DNA of 7,182 bases from Syntrophaceae bacterium UBA5764 (GCA_002418825.1 DIEW01000083.1:17043-24224), one strand, 5' to 3'; shown: positions 1-6,617, counted from the stretch's first letter. The notes: generated by a model from the letters alone, not told the origin. Program-made: numbers and translations.

Positions 1-845
1 TCACAACAATCGCCAGCGGCATAAACATTTTCTTTAGATGTCTGCTGAAAGTGGTTTACCGCAATGGCGCCGGATGAGCCTATTTTTAAATTTATTGATT
101 GCGCGAGTTCCACGTTGGGCTTGACGCCTGTGGCAACAATAATCATATCCGCGTTCCAAGTTCCTTGATTGGTGATTGCTTTAAGCGGAGAATCATTTCC
201 TTTTTCCACAGTCGATGTTTCGGCACGGGGGACGAATTCCACTCCATTTGCCGTAAGTTCAGCCAGCATCTCCTTGGAGAGTTCGGCGTCCCAGCGGTTA
301 GCCGGCAGGTTGCCTCTGTGAAAGATGGTCGTCTTTACGCCAGTCAGGTGAAGAGCTTCGCTTATTTCCATGGCGATGAATCCGGCGCCGATGATAATGG
401 CCTTGCGGCAGTTATTTTTGCGCATATATGATTTTATTTGGAGAGCGTTTTCCAAATTCTTCAAGACGAACACCCCTGGTGAGTCGATGCCCGGTATATC
501 GGGCATCATGGCTTTGGTTCCTGTCGCCATCACTAAAAAGTCAAAGGGAAGATTTTTTAGCGTGCTGATTTCCACAGTATTTCTTTCATAATTTACGTTG
601 ACGACTTCCGTATTGAGCCAGACATCAATGCCGTTTTCGCGGAATTTTTCCGGTGTCCGCGCAATTAATTTTTTATCATCTTTAATCACATCGCCGATGT
701 AATAAGGCGTCGGTCAGGCGGAATAAGAGACAAACTTTCCTTTTTCCACAATGATGGTGTTTAATGACGGGTTGTTTCGCTTTGCTTCAGCAGCGGCAGA
801 AGGACCTGCTGCCCCACCGCCGATAATCACCATGTTATTTCCCAT
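1..845 (-). CDS. Selenocysteine-containing FAD/NAD(P)H disulfide oxidoreductase, CoA-disulfide reductase/NADH oxidase family (partial, C-terminus off window)
   Basis: The frame read leftward from ATG 845-843 is open to the window edge (281 codons plus 2 nt) apart from one TGA at 716-714, codon 44. Seen: an FAD-binding glycine motif VIIGGGAAGPSAA (6-18), the redox motif YSA-TGA-PTPYYIGD (41-52), RTPEKFRENGIDV (63-75), ATG motif near 107-109, a second Rossmann motif IIIGAGFIAMEI (150-161) for NAD(P)H, VATGVKPN (237-244), and YAAGDCC (275-281), the second FAD contact. In this family (CoA-disulfide reductase, NADH oxidase, NADH polysulfide reductase) the redox motif is SxCGxPYY with one catalytic cysteine near residue 42-43, so the TGA sits at the catalytic residue and is read as selenocysteine. 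Conserved sequence continues on both sides, which argues against a decayed gene. The dimerisation domain (family length about 440-560) lies off window. The substrate (CoA disulfide, polysulfide, peroxide or oxygen) cannot be told. ATG 845 is preferred over ATG 833 because AGGTGA lies just upstream. Confidence 0.88.
685..716 (-). promoter_or_regulatory. Bacterial SECIS element (UGA plus hairpin) within the oxidoreductase gene
   Basis: Reading the minus strand, TGA (716-714) is followed by 18 nt and then an apical loop GGC (695-693). The loop is closed by eight consecutive pairs between ATTACATC (703-696) and GATGTGAT (692-685), seven Watson-Crick and one U-G. Bacterial SECIS elements recognised by SelB lie immediately 3' of the UGA inside the coding sequence, with a short loop starting in G. 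In E. coli fdhF the GGUC loop also begins 18 nt after the UGA, by my count from memory. The element explains how codon 44 can be decoded rather than terminate. The fold was made by eye, with no energy computed. Confidence 0.78.
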
Positions 846-849
846 GTTA

Positions 850-855
850 TCACCT
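850..855 (-). promoter_or_regulatory. Shine-Dalgarno AGGTGA of the oxidoreductase, overlapping the lgt stop codon
   Basis: AGGTGA (855-850) ends 4 nt before ATG 845-843, and its last three bases TGA (852-850) are the lgt stop codon. This fixes the start of the oxidoreductase at 845 rather than the in-frame ATG at 833. It also suggests that ribosomes finishing lgt re-initiate on the next gene (translational coupling). Confidence 0.7.
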
Positions 856-1683
856 ATTTTTTTGTTTAGTGTTTTTTAGCCAGGTTAATATCATTATGCC
901 CGCCAACATCATTAGAAGGCATAGAAATTGTCCGATGCTTATTAGTCCGACGGCGAAGTCAGGTTCGCGGAAGAACTCGACAATAAAGCGGGCGAGGCCG
1001 TAACCGAAAATATATAATCCCAGAAGAGAGCCGTCAACCCCCGTCTTTTTTCTTAACAGCCACAGTATGATAAACAATAATATTCCTTCAAAAGCAGCCT
1101 CATAAAGCTGGGATGGGTGACGCAGTGTATTGGTCGCATCCAGAGGGAAGTACATTCCCCACGGCATTGTCGTCGCACGACCGAAAAGTTCTCCATTGAT
1201 GAAGTTGCCGAGGCGGCCGAAAGTATAGCCCAGCGGTATGGCCGGGCAGATCAGGTCGGCGAATTTCCAGAAGTCGATTTTTCTTTTGCGGCAAAACAAC
1301 ACGGACATAATAATCACGCCGATAACGCCACCGTGATAAGACATCCCGCTGATGCCGATGAATCTGATTCCGTCAGCAAAGCTGAAAGGTAAAAATATTT
1401 CGAGAGGGTGCTGCAAATAATAAACAAAATTATAAATCAGGACATAACCAAGTCGCGCGCCCAACAGCACACCGATCATTGCCCAGACAAGATAATCCTG
1501 AATGTCTTCGGCGGTGTATTTATATTTTTCGTTTTTGATTCTATAGATGACCAGAAAATAAACAAGAACAAACGCGACAATATACATTAAACTGTAATAA
1601 CGCAGCTGAAACGTGCCGATGCTGAACAGGTATGGTGTTATGTGTTCAGGAAGATGTTGCCAGCTGTTTATTAGTGACTCCAT
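850..1683 (-). CDS. lgt: Prolipoprotein diacylglyceryl transferase
   Basis: Lgt is the inner-membrane enzyme that moves diacylglyceryl from phosphatidylglycerol to the lipobox cysteine of prolipoproteins, the first step of lipoprotein maturation. The 277-residue product has the usual length and several hydrophobic segments (about 18-47, 65-88, 110-130, 197-210, 218-237, 245-268). Diagnostic motifs are SYHGG (115-119), the Lgt signature GRLGNFINGELFG (156-168), HPSQLYE (189-195) and RFIVEFFREPD (232-242), which cover the conserved His, Arg, Asn and Glu residues of the family. The start is ATG 1683-1681. AAAGGG at 1700-1695 is a candidate ribosome site with a rather long 11-nt spacing. It sits 60 bp downstream of trxB and 4 nt upstream of the oxidoreductase start, so the three are probably co-transcribed. 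Nothing looks damaged. Confidence 0.96.
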   Translation of the reverse strand: MESLINSWQHLPEHITPYLFSIGTFQLRYYSLMYIVAFVLVYFLVIYRIKNEKYKYTAEDIQDYLVWAMIGVLLGARLGYVLIYNFVYYLQHPLEIFLPFSFADGIRFIGISGMSYHGGVIGVIIMSVLFCRKRKIDFWKFADLICPAIPLGYTFGRLGNFINGELFGRATTMPWGMYFPLDATNTLRHPSQLYEAAFEGILLFIILWLLRKKTGVDGSLLGLYIFGYGLARFIVEFFREPDFAVGLISIGQFLCLLMMLAGIMILTWLKNTKQKNR

Positions 1684-1743
1684 TATTTGAAAAGCCCTTT
1701 TGTCAGTGTCGCTGATAAAGAATAAAGTAACCCTGCGGATTTA

Positions 1744-2706
1744 TCAATAGCTTTCACCTTTGAGTGCCGCGATGTAAAGTTCCGCGCTGTAAATTGCGTT
1801 GGCGCCATCGCCTGCGGCGGTGATAACCTGCCGGAATTGTTTTGCGCGGCAATCTCCGGCGGCGTATATTCCGGGTGCGGAGGCGCACATATTGTCATCG
1901 GTGATAATGTAACCGGTATTGTCTAATTGTAGGATGCCTTTAAATAGCCCGGTGTTCGGAATCCGACCAACAAAGATAAAGACTCCCTCCGCCGGTATTT
2001 CGCTGATTTTTCCGGAATCCACATTTTTTAATTTGACGGCCGTGACCAAGTCGCCTCCGACTACTTCCGCCAGTGTTGCTTTCCAGACGAATTCTATTTT
2101 TTTTTGAGCGGCAGCGCGTTTTTGCAGTATATCCGCCGCACGCAGACGGTCACGCCGGTGAACGACAGTTACCTTTTGGGCAAAATGGGTTAAAAAGAGG
2201 GCTTCCTGAATGGCCGTGTCACCGCCGCCGACGACAATTACATTTTTGTTGCGGTAAAAGGGACCATCGCAGGTCGCGCAATATGAAACGCCTCGGCCGG
2301 CGAATTCTTCCTCTCCGGGAACGCCCAGTTTGCGCCACTGCGCTCCGGTTGCGGCAATGATGCTCAAAGACCGCGAGGTTTTACCTCCGGCCGTGATTTC
2401 CCAGACGACAGCATCGGCATTATTTTTTTTGATGGAAGTAACATCCGCGGCCAAGCTTTCCAGACCAAATTTCATCGCCTGATTTTTGAACAACTGTATC
2501 AGGTCAAAACCGTTGATGCCATCGGGGATGCCCGGATAATTTTCAATTAAATCGGTTATGGTTATCTGGCTTACCGTTGCTGCGCCCTCAACAAGCAGAG
2601 TTTTTAGACCAGCGCGCGCGGCATAAATCCCCGCTGTATATCCCGCCGGTCCACCGCCGATGATAATTACATCATAATCATATTGGGCTAATTTTTCTTT
2701 GCTCAT
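1744..2706 (-). CDS. trxB: Thioredoxin reductase (NADPH)
   Basis: This cytosolic FAD enzyme transfers electrons from NADPH to thioredoxin. The 320-residue product is the usual length for a low-molecular-weight bacterial TrxB. In order it shows the FAD-binding motif IIIGGGPAGYTAGIYAA (14-30), IENYPGI (54-60), a GVPGEEEFAGRGVSYCATCDG block with the redox pair Cys143-Cys146, the NADPH-binding motif VVGGGDTAIQEAL (158-170), HRRDRLRA (183-190), whose arginines usually confer NADPH preference, and GIYAAGDC (279-286) followed by RQVITAAGDGANA (292-304), which contacts the flavin. The start is ATG 2706-2704, with only a weak purine-rich AGAGA upstream. It heads the probable operon with lgt and the selenocysteine oxidoreductase. 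The loop that often reads GGQ before IENYPG is ATVSQITIT here, a mild departure. A related ferredoxin- or NADH-dependent TrxB-like enzyme cannot be excluded. Confidence 0.95.
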   Translation of the reverse strand: MSKEKLAQYDYDVIIIGGGPAGYTAGIYAARAGLKTLLVEGAATVSQITITDLIENYPGIPDGINGFDLIQLFKNQAMKFGLESLAADVTSIKKNNADAVVWEITAGGKTSRSLSIIAATGAQWRKLGVPGEEEFAGRGVSYCATCDGPFYRNKNVIVVGGGDTAIQEALFLTHFAQKVTVVHRRDRLRAADILQKRAAAQKKIEFVWKATLAEVVGGDLVTAVKLKNVDSGKISEIPAEGVFIFVGRIPNTGLFKGILQLDNTGYIITDDNMCASAPGIYAAGDCRAKQFRQVITAAGDGANAIYSAELYIAALKGESY

Positions 2707-2730
2707 TAACTGTCTCTTTTTTAAACTTTA

Positions 2731-2759
2731 ATCAGGAACAGGGACTTTTGTAAAGTCAA
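2731..2759 (-). promoter_or_regulatory. Candidate trxB operon promoter with overlapping palindrome
   Basis: On the minus strand TTGACT (2759-2754) is followed after 17 nt by CCTGAT (2736-2731), a good -35 with a weak -10 (3 of 6), about 25-30 bp upstream of the trxB start. The -35 overlaps the inverted repeat GACTTT-TGT-AAAGTC (2743-2757), which could be an operator or a hairpin. This is visual matching only. Confidence 0.28.
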
Positions 2760-2807
2760 AATTTAAGGATATGATAAATGCTTTTTAGTGTCATTTTAGT
2801 GATTTCC

Positions 2808-2836
2808 TTGACTGTTGATATCGAATATAATATTGG
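2808..2836 (+). promoter_or_regulatory. Candidate sulfotransferase promoter
   Basis: TTGACT (2808-2813) resembles a -35 box. A perfect TATAAT lies at 2826-2831, but only 12 nt away. At the normal 17-nt spacing the hexamer is TATTGG (2831-2836), which matches 3 of 6. The sequence supports a promoter close to the gene but does not settle which hexamers are used. Confidence 0.3.
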
Positions 2837-2869
2837 TATCAGATAACAAGTGCGTTGTTGAATATAAGC

Positions 2870-3772
2870 ATGGGAAAATACAGTTTTTACCCCCAATTTT
2901 TTATTATTGGCCTGCAAAAATGTGGAACCACTGCTTTGGCTTCTTATTTACAGAAGCACCCTGATGTGCTGATGTCCATACCTAAAGAGCCCCATTATTT
3001 TGATACTTTTTACACGGAGATGAATTTGAATGAATACGTCCGCAGGTGCTTTGGTCATCGAAAAAATGAAAATATTTTGGGAGAAGCGACTCCTTTTTAC
3101 TTAAGAGTGCCGTGGGCGCTTGCAAGATTAGCGCGGCACTTTCCTCATGCGAAATATATAGCTCTGTTACGCAATCCGATTGAACGGGCATATTCGAGCT
3201 GGTGGATGTATTATTCCCGGGCAATGGAACCTTTCAATTTTAAAGAGGCGATTAAATTGTGTTTGGAACAACAGGAATTCGCGCAGATGACGGAAGAATC
3301 ATGGAAAAAAATTATGATTGCTTCTAGAAGAGGGGAAACAATCCACTATAGACCTTATTTGAATGATGGCTATTATGCGCAGTGTCTGAATAAATTTTTC
3401 CAATACTTTGATGCAAAGCAGTTATTGATTATCAAAACAGAAGAATTTAATCAGGACACAGCTTCCGTAATGAAAGAAGTTTACGGTTTTTTGGGATTGG
3501 ATTGCCGTGAAGGTGAAATTTTTGAAAAGTATAACGAAGCATATGGAAGTTCCGCGCGGCGCATATTCAAACTTGCCAAAAATGCGGGACTATTGCGCTT
3601 TACACAGTCTGTGCCTTATTCCGTAAGGAGTCGCATCAAGAAAACGCTTTCGAAGATGGGGGACAAAAAACCAGCAATGGATCCGGAAATGCGCGCTTGG
3701 CTTGCCCGTCATTATGCCCCTTATAACTTGGACCTGGAGAAATTGTTGAACCGGAAATTTGTCTGGAAATAA
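2870..3772 (+). CDS. Sulfotransferase domain protein (PAPS-dependent)
   Basis: The product is predicted to move a sulfonate group from PAPS to a hydroxyl or amino group, probably on a glycan or lipid. From ATG 2870 it has 300 residues. FFIIGLQKCGTTAL (10-23) is the 5'-phosphosulfate-binding loop of the family, with its lysine and GTT. KEPHYF (39-44) and a RNPIERAYSSWW block, which supplies the 3'-phosphate-binding Arg and Ser, follow. The later YRPYLNDGYYAQCLNKFF and LLIIKTEEF stretches also match Sulfotransfer families of heparan/NodH-like type. There is no signal peptide, so it probably acts in the cytoplasm. A TTG at 2855 would add five residues. Neither start has a convincing Shine-Dalgarno, and ATG is preferred. 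It stands alone, divergent from trxB and convergent with the peptidase, so the acceptor cannot be inferred. Orphan sulfotransferases often travel with surface polysaccharide genes, but none is visible here. Confidence 0.88.
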   Translation: MGKYSFYPQFFIIGLQKCGTTALASYLQKHPDVLMSIPKEPHYFDTFYTEMNLNEYVRRCFGHRKNENILGEATPFYLRVPWALARLARHFPHAKYIALLRNPIERAYSSWWMYYSRAMEPFNFKEAIKLCLEQQEFAQMTEESWKKIMIASRRGETIHYRPYLNDGYYAQCLNKFFQYFDAKQLLIIKTEEFNQDTASVMKEVYGFLGLDCREGEIFEKYNEAYGSSARRIFKLAKNAGLLRFTQSVPYSVRSRIKKTLSKMGDKKPAMDPEMRAWLARHYAPYNLDLEKLLNRKFVWK

Positions 3773-3826
3773 ATCGAGGCTCGCTTAAAAGCAGGAGAGA
3801 GCAGGCGATTGCCCATTTTTAATGCT

Positions 3827-5143
3827 TCAGCCGCCCTGTTTTTTTGTTTGGGGTAGAGAGTTAGCTTCGGCAATCAGCGAAGGGTGTAGACTGTATTTTT
3901 TTCTTTCTGTGTCTTTGGTATCGAAAAAAACCGCCGCGGTAAAAATTGTATTCAGTGCGAGTGTCATTCTTTTGAATTCGGCTTTTTGCGATGAAGGTAT
4001 AGGTTTGCCGGCGATATTTTTGACGCTGGAAGGGTTGATGGGGGTGTCACTTCGTCTCATTTCGTAATGCAGATGCGGTCCGGTGGCTAGACCCGTAGCG
4101 CCCACATAACCGATTAGATCTCCTTGTTTTACACGTATTCCTTGACGAATCCCTTTTCTGAAACGCGATAGATGCCCGTAATATGTTTTGTAACCATTGT
4201 TATGGGTAATAATGATGAGATTTCCATAGGCGCCTTTACGGCCAGCAAAAGTGATTTTTCCGTCGCCGACAGCACTGACGGGTGTTCCCGTTGCTGCGGC
4301 GTAATCGATTCCGTGGTGAGGCCGGTAAATTTTCAAAACAGGGTGAAAGCGCTTTTTACTGAAATATGAGCTTATTCTTCTGAAGCTCAAAGGTGCTTTC
4401 AAAAAAGCTTTGCGCAGCGAATTGCCCGCTGCATCATAATAATCGAATTTCCCGTCGTGTTCAAAAAAATAAGCAGTGTAAGGCTGATTGTTGTTTATAA
4501 ATTCCACTGATAATATTTTTCCGTACTTTTTGAACTCTCCATCCAGATAAAGCCCCTCAGCAATGATTCTGAACGAGTCTCCCGTGCGTAAATCTGTGGT
4601 AAAATCGATATCCCAGGCTAAAATATCCGCTACCTGCAGGGCGAGCAAATAATCTTCCTTTTCCGTACCAACGGCGGCAATCAGATTATCGTTGATTGAA
4701 CCGTTGATGGTTAGAATGCGCGTTTCGTAGGGGATGTTATATTTATGCGCCTGAAAACAATCATCCACGCGTTCAATTTTTAGAATTGTGTCGTCGTCAA
4801 TTCCGTAGGTAAAAGAGTTTATGCAATTCTGTTCATCAAAAACGATACTGTAGGACTTGCCGGGGTGTAATTGCCTCAAAGGATGAATGCTCGCCGCCGC
4901 GCTTTTCATGGCAAAGAGTTCTTCCATGCGCAACCCGTATTTTGTGAAAATAGTGGAAAGAGTTTCACCTTTTTCAATAGTGTTGTTGATTGATTTCAGC
5001 GCAAGAGTTTCGGAAACGGGAGAAGTTTTATCTTTGAACAAATTTATCAGAGGTTGGTACAGGGAAAAAAACATGCTTAAAACAATAATAAGGGCTAGCC
5101 CCAAGATAATTTTTCCCTTCGGTGCTTTTACTGCTCTGTTCAA
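3827..5143 (-). CDS. Membrane-anchored M23 metallopeptidase, MepM-like murein DD-endopeptidase
   Basis: Predicted zinc endopeptidase that cuts peptidoglycan cross-links in the periplasm. The 438-residue product has a basic N-terminus and one membrane segment (about 11-29). A LysM/OapA-like region follows (about 53-103, TIEKGETLSTIFTKYGL), then a middle domain (about 145-255) and a peptidase M23 domain (about 256-375). Zinc ligands by family comparison are His276 and Asp280 (HHGID) and His359 in GPHLHYE. Catalytic histidines are His324 (YYGHLS) and His357. All key residues are present, so it should be active rather than an EnvC/NlpD-type activator. The phrases LAWDIDFTTDLRTGDSF and FLKAPLSFRRISSYF are typical of the MepM/YebA group, and length agrees (E. 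coli MepM about 440). The start is TTG 5143-5141: an in-frame TAG lies at 5158-5156, no ATG falls between, and AGGGG (5157-5153) is a good ribosome site. A 60-residue tail after the domain is unassigned. Confidence 0.92.
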   Translation of the reverse strand: MNRAVKAPKGKIILGLALIIVLSMFFSLYQPLINLFKDKTSPVSETLALKSINNTIEKGETLSTIFTKYGLRMEELFAMKSAAASIHPLRQLHPGKSYSIVFDEQNCINSFTYGIDDDTILKIERVDDCFQAHKYNIPYETRILTINGSINDNLIAAVGTEKEDYLLALQVADILAWDIDFTTDLRTGDSFRIIAEGLYLDGEFKKYGKILSVEFINNNQPYTAYFFEHDGKFDYYDAAGNSLRKAFLKAPLSFRRISSYFSKKRFHPVLKIYRPHHGIDYAAATGTPVSAVGDGKITFAGRKGAYGNLIIITHNNGYKTYYGHLSRFRKGIRQGIRVKQGDLIGYVGATGLATGPHLHYEMRRSDTPINPSSVKNIAGKPIPSSQKAEFKRMTLALNTIFTAAVFFDTKDTERKKYSLHPSLIAEANSLPQTKKQGG

Positions 5144-5336
5144 ACCGTTTTTCCCCTATATGGAGCTTGATTGTCACATAAAGTTACTTATTATGAAGTT
5201 TCTGTCAAGAAAAAATAATCCATTTGTCAGAAAAATAAGTATATTAACGATTAGGTAACAGACGGTGATGTTATTGCTTTTTCCATAGTCGTACTTGCAT
5301 TTTTATCTTAATCTTGCTATCGAAAATTTGAAAAAT

Positions 5337-6596
5337 ATGTACGGCGTTGATCGTGTTATGAATAGCCACTTTCTTATCTTTATTTTTATTGTTGCTTTAT
5401 CGGTGATGGTGGCGGTGACTTTTATTTACGTCATGTGGCGCGGGCGCCGGGACGAGTTAAAATTAATCAATATTATTCACGGTTCCCCAATACCCACCTT
5501 TGTAATTTCCAAGGACCACAAAGTTATGTATTGGAACAGGGCCCTTCAGGCTTTGAGTTCAATCAGGCCGCGTGAAATTGTCGGTACCGATCAGCATTGG
5601 CGTATCTTTTACAAGGAAAAACGCCCCTGCCTGGCGGATATAATTTTGGATAAAAAAGTTGAACAGATTCCGCAATTCTATTCAGGACAGTGGGCAAAAT
5701 CGAATTTGCTTGAAGAAGCTTACGAGGTAACGGAGTTTTTCCCCGAATTGGGCGAAAAGGGCATATGGTTTCGCATTACGTCCGCGGCCATCAGAGATTC
5801 CAGTGGAGATATATTCGGTGCAATGGAAACGCTGGAGGATATTACAGAACAAAAGATTGCCGAGGAAGAATTGCTCAGAAGAAGCAAGGTGGAGTCTCTC
5901 GGCATGTTTGCCGATGGGGTAGCCAAGGATTTTGACGGCCTGCTTACGGCGATTCTTCGGAATGTTTTTCTGGCTAAAATATCGGCGACCGATGAAGACA
6001 AGATTGTAGAAGATGGCCTGGCGGTGGCAGAACGTGCCGGTTTGCAGGCAAAAGAATTGGCGCACCGTCTGATTACGTTTGCGCAGGGCGGCTATCCTGT
6101 CCGCAAGTTGGAAAATTTAGAGCCATTGCTAAGGGAATCGGTGAAAAATGTGTTTAATGATTCGCAGGTGCCCTGCGAAATTTCCATTGCCCAGGATTTA
6201 TGGCCTTCCGAAATTGATTCTGTGCAAATCAAGCAGGTGATAGAAAATATTTTAATCAACGCGCGAGAAGCCGTTTCTGACGGCGGAATAGTCGAACTTA
6301 TTGCCGAAAACATCGTAACCGAGACAAATATCAGAACTTTGGGACGAGGCAGGTACATACGCATTATTATCAAAGACAACGGCGTCGGCATACCCAAAGA
6401 AAACCTTTCACGCATATTTGATCCTTACTTCACAACAAAAGAAAAAAGCGGCAGGGGAGGTATCGGACTTGGATTGGCTATTTGTGATTCCATCATCAAA
6501 AATCATGAGGGGTTGATTACGGTGGAATCAGTTGCCAATGTGGGTACGTCATTTTCGATTTACTTGACGGCGGCGCTAAAAGATAACACGACGTAA
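5337..6596 (+). CDS. Membrane-anchored PAS sensor histidine kinase with a degenerate H-box (Lys for His)
   Basis: From ATG 5337 the product has 419 residues. It has one membrane segment (about 12-34), a PAS domain (about 43-176, GSPIPTFVISKDHKVMYWN to METLEDITEQK), a dimerisation helix pair (about 182-251) and a HATPase_c domain. ATP-binding motifs are intact: N-box with Asn308 (NILINAREAV), G1 DNGVGI (347-352), F-box FDPYFTT (361-367) and G2 GIGLGLA (375-381). The H-box normally reads GGIAHDFNNLL in this group. Here it reads DGVAKDFDGLL, with Lys197 (AAG at 5925-5927) where the phosphoacceptor histidine belongs, so canonical autophosphorylation is not expected. There is no receiver domain and no response regulator in view. 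The start is uncertain: TTG 5295 (+14 residues), ATG 5337 and ATG 5358 are in frame and none has a good ribosome site. It is divergent from the M23 peptidase. Confidence 0.86.
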   Translation: MYGVDRVMNSHFLIFIFIVALSVMVAVTFIYVMWRGRRDELKLINIIHGSPIPTFVISKDHKVMYWNRALQALSSIRPREIVGTDQHWRIFYKEKRPCLADIILDKKVEQIPQFYSGQWAKSNLLEEAYEVTEFFPELGEKGIWFRITSAAIRDSSGDIFGAMETLEDITEQKIAEEELLRRSKVESLGMFADGVAKDFDGLLTAILRNVFLAKISATDEDKIVEDGLAVAERAGLQAKELAHRLITFAQGGYPVRKLENLEPLLRESVKNVFNDSQVPCEISIAQDLWPSEIDSVQIKQVIENILINAREAVSDGGIVELIAENIVTETNIRTLGRGRYIRIIIKDNGVGIPKENLSRIFDPYFTTKEKSGRGGIGLGLAICDSIIKNHEGLITVESVANVGTSFSIYLTAALKDNTT

Positions 6597-6617
6597 ATTG
6601 AAGCGCCGGTTTTTTTT
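6571..6617 (+). terminator. Probable intrinsic terminator of the sensor kinase gene
   Basis: CGGCGCT (6571-6577) can pair perfectly with AGCGCCG (6602-6608), and a run of eight T (6610-6617) follows. The left arm lies in the last kinase codons, and the 24-nt loop contains the stop codon (6594-6596). The 7-bp GC-rich stem plus T-run fits a Rho-independent terminator, though the loop is long. It lies directly before the convergent acyl-CoA synthetase gene ending at 6624. Confidence 0.5.

Noticed and set aside
99..591. Two plus-strand open frames of 110 and 73 codons
   Set aside because: They lie opposite the oxidoreductase frame, show no family motif and are explained as antisense shadows.
714..716. 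TGA in the oxidoreductase as a nonsense mutation making a pseudogene
   Set aside because: It is the only interruption in 281 codons, falls exactly on the catalytic cysteine position, and is followed by a SECIS-like hairpin. Selenocysteine explains all three.
1683..1898. Minus-strand 71-codon open frame between trxB and lgt
   Set aside because: Most of it overlaps the 3' end of trxB in another frame, it has no recognisable content, and its end merely abuts the lgt start.
3773..3826. Bidirectional terminator between the convergent sulfotransferase and peptidase genes
   Set aside because: Only 3-4 bp stems (such as GGC-GATT-GCC) could be drawn and no T-run follows a stable stem.
5180..5208. 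Sigma-70 promoter for the M23 peptidase (minus strand TTGACA at 5208-5203)
   Set aside because: The -35 is perfect, but at 16-18 nt spacing the -10 hexamers (such as AACTTT) are poor, so no firm call was made.
5682..6415. Minus-strand open frames of 93-127 codons inside the sensor kinase
   Set aside because: They overlap conserved PAS, H-box and N-box sequence on the other strand. Their own translations show no recognisable motif.
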